Of a stretch of 64,000 nucleotides of DNA, positions 56,297 to 64,000 are shown one piece after another. Origin of the DNA: Zopfochytrium polystomum. Lineage: Eukaryota; Chytridiomycota; Chytridiomycetes; Chytridiales; Chytridiaceae. Location of the stretch: contig JAIVFJ010000106.1 of assembly GCA_025765615.1 (NCBI GenBank), forward strand, positions 157,841-221,840, written 5' to 3'. Numbering within the stretch: position 1 is the first letter of the stretch; the number at the start of each line of letters is the position of its first letter. A program made the position numbers and the translations under genes. The notes beneath the pieces are model-generated. The model worked only from the letters and a program-made list of their open reading frames with translations, did no database searches and had not been told where the DNA came from.

Positions 56297-58634
56297 TTAA
56301 CCCTTTAAGGGTTGGTGCCACCGTGCCACATGCGGCACAATGACCCTCAAAGTTGTCCCATTCCTAACTTCTGCACCGATGCGACTTTCGTGATGAAACT
56401 AGAACCAGCACGTTCAGAATTGAAAGGGCTTTCTGTTGATACCTTTTCACCTTGTTTTACCCAATCTAGATAAATAGTAATTACAACAAAACTGCAGCTG
56501 TGCCGATGGCGGCACGCCTTTTCTCCTATTAGTGGACTGATGTAAAAACTGCACCAAAGTCTTTTAAAATTTGCGTACTACTCCAAAAATGAACATGAAA
56601 TAAAATTGGCTTAAGTGACTATGGCTCCAATTTTTTTTTTCTATGATGATTCTGTTGAGCAAAAGTTGGGAAAACAAAGAAAAAAATGTCAGTGATACTG
56701 AATTTCGAAATGTGACACATTTGGATGTTTTGCAACTTGCACCACACTTGCAAAAACAAAGATACACAACTACTTACTTAGTAACAAAGACTGTTTTGGA
56801 TAAGGGCTCTCTGATGATGCTGGCTGTTTGCTCCTTTAATTGAGTTTTGATGAAGATTTGGTCCATTATGTAGGGGGCACTTTTGAATGGTCATGGAGCC
56901 ACTTACTGTCGTTTTAGCAATCCCAGCATTCTCCAAATGAGACCAAACTTACATAGCGCATAGCGAAATGACTAAGCTTCAAAATCTTGCTTTTTGTTTG
57001 AATTTTTTATTGATAAATCTGGCCACAAATAATTTTGAAAGAATTAAATGATTTTAGGGGGTCATAGACAGTATCCATGAAAATTCACGCTCATAGTAGT
57101 GAACTGGAATGTGATTAGCCCAGGGTGATTTTGCCTGCTTGAGCCTGTGTGGTACAAGGGGCCAGTGCACCAGTACCACCAGTAGCTACTTGAGCATTCA
57201 CAGCACGTGCTCCATCACCACCTTCAGCAGCTTCAGAGCCCCTGCTTCTTCATCGGTCTCACGATTGAGTTCTTCTGCAGACAGTTGAGCACAATCCAAT
57301 TGAGCCAGCTCCATCTCCTTTCTCTTCCGACATTCCATTCTTTGGGTGATGTAGTTCATGATTGTATGAAGCACAATCAAATTCTGAACTTCTTCGTTCC
57401 AAACAAGATCAAATGCAATCCTTTGGAGTAAACTGTGCAGCTTGTTTGGCAGAGGTCCGAACAGTTTTTGACAGTGTTCCAGTCTCATGTGGATGACAGC
57501 ATGGATGCAATGCCTGTGCTTTTGTCACTGATTCAACCCACTCACCTGGGTTGGTTGTACACTGCTCACCCTCTGCAAGGAGCACACCTATGTCTCTTTC
57601 AAACTGCTCAGCATTGACAATCACAATGTCATCAATCATCTTAAGAGGACGAGGTCCATCAGAGCTCCCATCAGCCAAGAGAGCACTTCCAGAGCAAGAA
57701 GCACCAGTGGAGCCAACTTGTGCCCAGAATTTGCCGGATGAATCATGCTGAAGAAATCTGTCCACTTCTAGTGGAACCACCCATCACCCCCCCAACAGAA
57801 GATTCCAATGGAAAAGCAACCACTTGTCCACACATCAAAGTTCTGTTTTCAGCACTTGCAGCAGATCCAGAAGCATCCAAATTTCCATGAGCACCAGGCA
57901 GTGTAGAGGGCTCCAAACTTCCATGTCCAGCACCAAAGGTTTGTGTGGGCTCTCTGTGTATGTTATAAAATCTGTTCCTGCTTGACAGCACATAAGAGAG
58001 CACTTTGGGCTGCACAATCACATAGATTTGTAAGTTGCAAGTTTTTGGATAAGAACAGATATCACCAGCCTGAGATTTCAATTCTTTCAAGTAAGACCAG
58101 CCAGCGATTTCTTGGAGTGTCCAGAGTTGATTAAATGGATTTCCCAATATGCCTTTGTGTTTCTTTGGGCTTCTTTGGCAGTTTTGGTGTAGCTGGGGGT
58201 GTGTTTTCATCAGCCATCTTTTCTGAAGTTTTGTTCCACAGCAGATTGGCGTTAGCTGATCAGTGAACAGATTCAAACAAATGAGGTGTCCACAGATGTG
58301 CGCATGCTGAATCTACCTCTATGGTAAAAATTGCGATTGGGAATCACGCCAATGTTGCTGGATCACTCTTTTTGTGGCACATGACGTGGTGAGCAGGCAG
58401 GTTGTGATCAGTGGCACTGCGCCGTATATGGCACGCTGTTTCGTTGGTTTGACAAATTTTTTTTTTCACTAACAAAAGGAGGAAGCTATTTAGACCGCAT
58501 TTGCAGAATTGGTAGGACTACAACATATGAAAGTTTCACGAGGATTCGTTTCGTTTTGGTGAAGTTCTTCTAATGTAATGGCGGAAAAGTCAGTCGTTGT
58601 GCCGCTGGCCGTATGATGACTGTTAAAGGGCTAA
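56297..58634. mobile_element. candidate TTAA-type DNA transposon
   Basis: The left end reads TTAA-CCCTTTAA (56,297-56,308) with GCGGCACAA-T-GAC from 56,332. The right end, on the other strand, reads TTAG-CCCTTTAA with GCGGCACAA-C-GAC from 58,605. Subterminal imperfect palindromes of the type GTGCC..GGCAC occur near both ends (56,324-56,338, 56,500-56,515, 58,412-58,435). TTAA targets and CCCTTT ends fit piggyBac-like elements. The inside is AT-rich and no transposase is recognisable, so it would be non-autonomous or too degenerate. The target duplicate is imperfect (TTAA/CTAA). Confidence 0.5.
57198..58276 (-). pseudogene. unidentified frames inside the candidate transposon
   Basis: Three overlapping minus-strand frames (58,276-57,743; 57,780-57,409; 57,488-57,198) could be one damaged gene or exons of one. 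They contain FNQLWTLQEIAGWSYLKELK, PLKMIDDIVIVNAEQFERD and NEEVQNLIVLHTIMNYITQR; the last part is a likely coiled coil (MECRKRKEMELAQLDCAQLS). I recognise no family and see no DDD/DDE transposase motif. They may be cargo or a host gene fragment. Confidence 0.35.
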
Positions 58635-58778
58635 TAACAACAAGAAACAACTGGAATGGGAATTATGAATAAAAATAAAAAATTTTTCCCACCTCCAACC
58701 GTCAGCGAAGTGGGCGACACCTTCCAGTGAACGTTGCTCACACTGAAAACAACCAAAAAAGGGAAGTGGGGCGGGGTC

Positions 58779-60766
58779 ATGGGTTCGAAGGTTTCCAAGC
58801 CATCATCATCATCATCATCATCTTTGTCGTCGGCGGCGACCCGCGGCTGCTGCCGACGCCTGCGCTGCTGCACCACAAACAGCAGCAGGAGCAGCTGGTG
58901 CTGCTGCAGCCACCGCATCAGCATCACCGCCACCAGCAGCAGCGGTAGCAGGAGCAGCGTCGCGTAGCCCTGCGCCAGGGCCAATATCTGACAGTCGGGG
59001 CGGTGGCTCTCATGGGGACGAGGGCGGTGTTGTTGTCTCGTCTCCGCCATCGCCGTCTTCGCCACCCGTTGGCGGTCTTCCCGATGAGCTCTCAGTTGTG
59101 ACCGCATCGGCTCCCTCGACATCCCCTCGTCAATCCTCGCCTCTTGTGTCGGGATCTACCGGAACCGTGCCCTCTCTTTCTCGCCGTATCCCTCCAACTC
59201 CACAGTCTGCCACGGTGCACTCCCTTGGTAGTCGGGAAAGTGGCTCCGGCACACCATCATCCAGCACGACAGCGGCCGACGTGGAGAGCCGATTTCGAAA
59301 TCTGGCCGATGCTGTAGCTGTCGGTAGTACCATGGAGCTGTCTGCGTTGTGCGTTTGTTGGAGTGACTCACTCAATTTGCTTCCGATGGTTAGGGCACCC
59401 CGCCACCGAGAAGGCGGATCAAGCCCCGCTCAGTCGGATCTACCAAGAACACCTCCAATCGCAATCACCGCATCAAATACTGCCTCTCCCGATGGCCTGA
59501 CCTTACAGTCTGCAGGGACGCCCCGTGCCTCTCTCTTCTCTCTCGATTCACCTCCTCGTTGTCTTCAACCCCGACACCTACCGATGCATCCGCTTCACCA
59601 GCACTCACCAATGCAACAGTCGATTCGAAAATGAAATTCGATGTGGACGATTTTATTCAGAGACTTTTGGGTGTACGGAAGAAGAAGGTATCGGCGCGGT
59701 CGGTTTGCCTGAAGCCGAATGAGATTGTCGCTATTTGTGGAGAGCGCGCGAGTTGTTCTTGGAGCAGCCGATGTTGCTTGAACTCAACGCTCCTGTCAAT
59801 ATCGTTGGTAAGTTCCCCTCGTGTTCTTTGCCTCGGGCTGATAAGTGAATCTCACACTGTGGAACCGAACTGACAGGTGACATCCACGGACAATACGAAG
59901 ATCTGCTCCGTATTTTCGATGCATGCGGCTACCCTCCCTCTGGGAATTACCTGTTCCCTTGGGGACTACGTTGACCGCGGCAAACAGTCACTTGAAACGA
60001 TCCTCCTTTTGCTATGCTACAAGATCAAGTTCCCGAAAATTTTTTCATCCTTCGGGGAAATCACGAGGCTGCGTCGGTCAATCGGGTGTATGGCTTCTAC
60101 GACGAGTGCAACGCCGCTGCAACGTAAAGGTTTGGAAGGTTTTCACGGATACCTCAACTGTCTTCGATTGCTGCAATCGTTGGCGGTGAGCGAAAGAATC
60201 TCACTTTTATCCAGATCTAAGGATTGACGCAATTCCACGCAGGCAAGATTTTCCTGCGTTCACGGCGGTCTGTCACCTTCTCTATACACCATGGATGATA
60301 TTCGGATTCTTCCGCGGCCCTTCGACGTTCCGGAATACGGACTCTTTAATGACTTGCTCTGGGCCGATCCTTCAGATACGGTCAATGAGTGGGGAGACAA
60401 TGAACGTGGCGTGAGCTACTGCTTTGGTCAAGCAATCGTTAAGTCATTCCTGGAGAAACACGGGCTGGAGCTGGTCGCACGGGCTCACATGGTGGTGGAG
60501 AATGGATATGAATTCTTTGCAGAGCGCCGTTTGGTGACAGTCTTTAGCGCTCCGAATTACTGCGGAGAGTTTGATAACAAAGGCGCGGTAATGTCCGTAA
60601 CGAGGCGAACTGCTTTTGCTCTTTTGGTAAGTAAAACCGCGTTTTCATCCCCCGGTGTCTCCCCTCTCATCCAACTTCCGATTTGTTTTGCTTAGAATTG
60701 CTGGAACCGCAGTTTACGAAGCGTAGCCCGACTGCTCGACGGCGGTCGTTTAATACGTCTGTGTAA
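58779..60766 (+). CDS. PPZ/PP1-type serine/threonine protein phosphatase, frame interrupted
   Basis: PPZ phosphatases control salt tolerance and cell-wall signalling in fungi. The start at 58,779 gives [15 protein letters not shown], with Gly2 fit for N-myristoylation and a Ser-rich N-terminal arm, as in PPZ. The arm continues, with frame changes, through [19 protein letters not shown] to about 59,600. The catalytic domain begins [12 protein letters not shown] and has [69 protein letters not shown] and [20 protein letters not shown]. The metal-binding Asp, His and Asn residues are present; Cys after RGNHE is replaced by Ala. Introns: 59,808-59,876, 60,186-60,242 and 60,627-60,695. The end is [15 protein letters not shown] with stop 60,764-60,766. 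Seven or eight single-base insertions or deletions, mostly in short runs, break the domain, so it is a recent pseudogene or contains sequence errors. Confidence 0.8.
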
Positions 60767-61239
60767 CTGGTACGAGACCATGTCACGGTCACTTCGCTCG
60801 GTTTCCCGCCACCTCCCACCGTTGTCACTCTTACCTCTTCGGTTATTCGATTCGCTCGACGGTGCCGCCATTCGAAACAGTCGCACAGTTCCTTCTTTGT
60901 TGCCAAATCTCGATTCATCAACTGCCAAATGGGCACGCCTGCGTTGCGTAACATCAATCGCGCACCTCGGTTTCCCAACCCTGACTATCCCCCGGGGCAC
61001 GCAGACTATTTCTTTCACAACCATTTCCCTTTCTTCTACCCTCGTTTTTGTTTATTTCCCCGTTTTTTTCGGCGCGCCTCTTTTGTTTCAGGCCCAAAGA
61101 GAAAGTGGCGGGGTACGCTTTCTGGGTGTGTAAAGGAAAAACGCGAACAGAGAAGGAGAACCAGTTCTCCCTCCTCTTTTTCTGTATTTTTCGTCATTTG
61201 CGGCCCTCCCGACTTTGCATTCCCATTTCCAGTTTTTCC
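60767..61239. other. convergent intergenic region
   Basis: About 470 bases between two convergent genes; no gene recognised. It holds both 3' untranslated regions and polyadenylation signals, which I could not pinpoint. Confidence 0.5.
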
Positions 61240-64000
61240 TCACACCTGTTCGAATATCCTGATACCGTCGTACATCTGAGCTCCCAGCTGCTCAGCGACC
61301 TGTGGATTTTTGAACACTGCGTGGTGTCGAACGACGGAATATGGAAGATGCGAAGCAAGTTATGGGGGGTTCGTTTTGGGGAACGGGTGATGGTAAGAGT
61401 GATGAGAATGCGCACGCAGGAGTTGGCCAGTCCTTTCTTTTGTTTCCTTGGTTCGAGCTGGGCTTTGTTTCGGATGATGTGCTGGCCAACCGTCATATTT
61501 TAAGAGATTCGTTTGTTTTTTTTTTTTTTTTTTTTTTTTTTCCGTTGTGGTTGCGGAGCTCAGTTTCTCACCTGCGATTTTCAAGCAGTCCACCCGGAAT
61601 TTAGCGAAGAAATTTGTGTGAATTGCACGTCCCATGCCCTGAAAAGTTCGTTGAGGAAACCATGCGCAGTGTCAGCGGAGGCGAACCTCGAGAATGACAA
61701 GATCGGTATCGGTCGCCTCGCTGGCAATTTGTTCACTAACGCGGCGCAAGTCTACGTCAAGGATGGTGTCAAGGATGGTGTCAACAGAAGTACGTCTCGT
61801 TCCAGCAGTAACGAAGAGCAGAAAATGCTGGACAAGACCACGCACCTAAGCAAGGTTCTCCGCTTCCAGTACCAACGACCTTTATCCAACTTTTCTTGAC
61901 CGCCTCCGCAAGGAGTCCGTCTTGCTTCGCGACTTCGGAGAGGACGCCGTCCAGCTCGTATGCTGTTATGTCGTTGACAGCAGGACGAGTGTTGGCGGCA
62001 AGAATGACCCGCGTTCCCTTTTTGACCAGGTAGCGCACAAAGGGAAGAATGCCTAGGATGGCATCGGCGCCGCTGTTGTCAACAAACACTATGGCCTTCC
62101 TGTAAGGCGGTGGGGAGAGGAGACGTTTTTGGAGCCGAGACAAATGGTTGAACTTGGCTGGGTGTTGGACTTTCTCCTGTCGAGAGCAGTTACCATCTCA
62201 AGCGAAAACGTCTCGAATACCTTCGCCAAGTCAAACCCAAGTTGCCCCTTCTTCAACATTTCTTGAATGGTAGTCGATCTGGTTTGCGGAGTGAGGCGTG
62301 ATGACAAGGGCTTTCCAAAAAAAAGTTGAACATACCCCCTGTTCCAATATTAGTGGCGAAATTTATCACATACACAACTTACCAGTCGTACATGTTACCT
62401 GAGAATGCAACGGTATCATGAGTAAGAGTCACAAAACAAAGTTTTCCTTTTCCTGAACAATACCGGCAAGAACATTGTCCGTGAGAGCTTTAATCTGCTC
62501 GTCCTCAGGAAGAAGATCAATCTCTTTGACCAGTTCAAAAAACATTGGCATCGCTGCAGCGTTCTCTTTCTTTTTGACGCCTTCAAACACATCCGTAAAC
62601 CCCATTTCTCGCAAGCACTGTTCCCGGAGGTTCAGAAGGCTGGAGGAGAGAGTCGAGCTTCAGAGGTTTTTCGATAGAGTCATTCCGTATACCTGCGAAT
62701 GGTAAGCACGCCGTAAGCATTTGGCTCTCTTCGCAACCTCTGAAGGTGGTTCCTGTACATGCTTTCAAAGGATACCGCCCTCGCTTTCAAAGCCTCTTCG
62801 GAGCCGTTCTTCCTCCCATCCTCCTTCAGCTGCCATTCTACGACCATGGTTACCAGATCGGACAGATTTTTGTCCAGCAAGTCAAGCCAGTAGTGCTGAA
62901 GACGTGGGTCAGAGGCCAGATCGGTCGTCTCTGGAGTGTAGGTTTGCACATCGCGGAGCAACGGAAAGGCGCGGATGTTTGACATGACCTCGATCGCGCC
63001 GACGGCGCTCGGGGAAGTTCCTGAAATGCGCTCTACTTGTGAAAAATTCTCGAGAACTTGAAATGATATAGAGCGTCGACGCGGGGTAGCGTTCCGAAGA
63101 AAGGCGCCCATGGGCTGAACTAATGCGTCAATACAAACCAGTACGCCAACTACTGCCTACCTCCCAGATAGCCTTCATGCCGAAGAAACAGAGCCTTTAT
63201 CTTTCCTTTGGACCAGAAGTTTATCGCATAGCTGTTTAGTCTCAGTCAGTCTGCCGCGGAATGCCTGCATGATAAGTACTTCAAAGTATTCATAGTAACC
63301 GCATGACCTGCAAGAATTCAGTAAACTCAGAGCCACTTATTGACTTCCCACCTCTGATGAAAAATCCACTGAAATAAATCCTTTGAACACCGTGGGCTTG
63401 GGCATTTAAGTAAGCAATTTGTCCAATGTTGTTGCTGGAAGGCGTCAGGGCAGGTAGTTATTGGGCTAGAACTCACCTAACAAGATACTGTCAAGTTGTT
63501 AGGATTCGAGTGTTGTAATCGCAGCAGTTCGTTACTCTACGAAAATTTCTTAATCAACATACCAGCAGGGACCGGGAGATGTCTTCTTGTTTGAAATTTT
63601 TTCGGTCAGCAGGAGACGCTTTGAACACTTTCCCAAATGATGATGCGATGGTCGAGGCTTTCAACCCTACTTTGGAGTAATCACTGTGACTCGTGAGACA
63701 TCAATAAATTGTCATTGGGGAAATCGTACCCCCCATAAATATCTCCAACCTTCATACCAAATCAGAAAAACTCATCACAATGAGCCCAGATGTTGACTTA
63801 CCAACATGTCAACGTTGCGATTGTCGCCATCCTTGGAAAGATCTGCTGAAGAGTGAATCATAGAGCGTGACAACTTTTTGCTCAGTACCCAACATTTCAT
63901 CATAAGATTTCGCGTCCGTTAACAATGAGAGCAAGCCCCAAAGGGTTCCGCCTCCAAGTGAAGTTCCTCGAGGAGCATCAGCAAAGACACTGCTACGTAC
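61240..64000 (-). CDS. type II pantothenate kinase-DUF89 fusion (PANK4-like), 5' end outside the window
   Basis: The kinase module belongs to the type II pantothenate kinases (first step of CoA synthesis); the DUF89 module is a metal-dependent phosphatase which in human PANK4 acts on phosphopantetheine. On the minus strand the window opens at a probable 5' splice site and shows [89 protein letters not shown] and EGYLG. After a short intron the DUF89 part starts [14 protein letters not shown]. It has AGNMYDW, the catalytic [20 protein letters not shown] and [13 protein letters not shown], then GSGEPCL and [20 protein letters not shown]. The last exon, after an intron holding the T-run at 61,517-61,541, is [24 protein letters not shown] with stop 61,240-61,242. 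Many introns are only 45-50 bases. All pieces are in frame. The kinase catalytic Glu lies outside the window, so activity of that half cannot be judged. Confidence 0.87.
61517..61541. repeat. poly(T) run in the last intron of the PANK4-like gene
   Basis: About 25 consecutive T on the plus strand (A on the coding strand). It lies just after the donor GTGAGAAACTG of the last intron. Its length is likely to be unreliable in any assembly. Confidence 0.85.

Noticed and set aside
57198..58276. piggyBac transposase
   Set aside because: None of the DDD-domain surroundings or the Cys-rich C-terminal RING-like motif could be seen. Only the termini support a TTAA-type element.

Overview
The window looks like a fungal nuclear chromosome, most probably from a basidiomycete. 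Genes are split by short introns of about 35-100 nt with GT..AG ends, and the host genes are typical of fungi: a DFG5/DCW1-like GH76 mannanase with a GPI-type tail, a PPZ-type phosphatase with an N-myristoylation motif, an AVT1-like vacuolar amino-acid carrier and an S10 carboxypeptidase of the YVEQPVGTGFS type. The phylum is an inference; the sequence does not fix it.

Region 1 (about 1.1-42.3 kb) is a nested cluster of retroelements. Five Ty1/copia lineages can be separated; I call them A, C, D, E (coding) and F (known only from LTRs). Family A has 223-246 bp LTRs (TGTTAG..TTTCA). It is present as A1 (about 1.2-13.7 kb, broken), A2 (31,977-38,495, minus strand, identical 239 bp LTRs, duplicated GCCCC) and A3, split into 16,137-19,285 (minus) and 22,881-23,812 (plus). 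Family C has LTRs of about 1.2 kb full of minisatellites. It is present as C1 (4,735-10,656, nested in A1), C2 (25,139-39,742, hosting A2) and a solo LTR split in two. Family D (gag-PR at 13.7-15.7 kb, PR-INT at 24.3-25.1 kb) and family E (gag pieces at 19.3-19.6 and 23.8-24.2 kb) were hosts for A insertions. A 5'-truncated LINE with an RNase H domain (39.7-42.3 kb) carries a solo LTR of family F.

The main biological observations concern family A. (i) A spliceosomal intron of about 0.5 kb lies between integrase and reverse transcriptase in both A1 and A2. It has a good 5' splice site, a TACTAAC-type branch site and an AG, and splicing joins the two reading frames in phase 0. (ii) The 14 nt directly after the 5' LTR, where a primer-binding site should be, are the exact reverse complement of a segment inside the same LTR; two subfamilies differ at two positions in both copies, so the pairing is kept. 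This suggests self-priming or genome cyclisation. (iii) gag and pol of A2 overlap in a -1 arrangement with a T5 run and a 6-bp GC stem. Two microhomology-bounded inversions (16.1-22.9 kb and 1.24-24.2 kb) can be read from split LTRs; target-site duplications or exact LTR lengths support them.

Region 2 (about 43-64 kb) is gene space: an unidentified gene; an alkaline-ceramidase-like membrane enzyme; a serine carboxypeptidase that seems to lack its catalytic-His segment; a broken AVT1-like transporter; the GH76 enzyme; gamma-tubulin complex protein 4, divergent from GH76; a probable TTAA-type DNA transposon of about 2.3 kb; a PPZ/PP1-like phosphatase; and, convergent with it, a type II pantothenate kinase-DUF89 fusion (PANK4-like) running off the right edge. 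Several host genes carry single-base length changes in short runs that break conserved frames. These are either young pseudogenes or uncorrected assembly errors, and should be settled before the region is interpreted.
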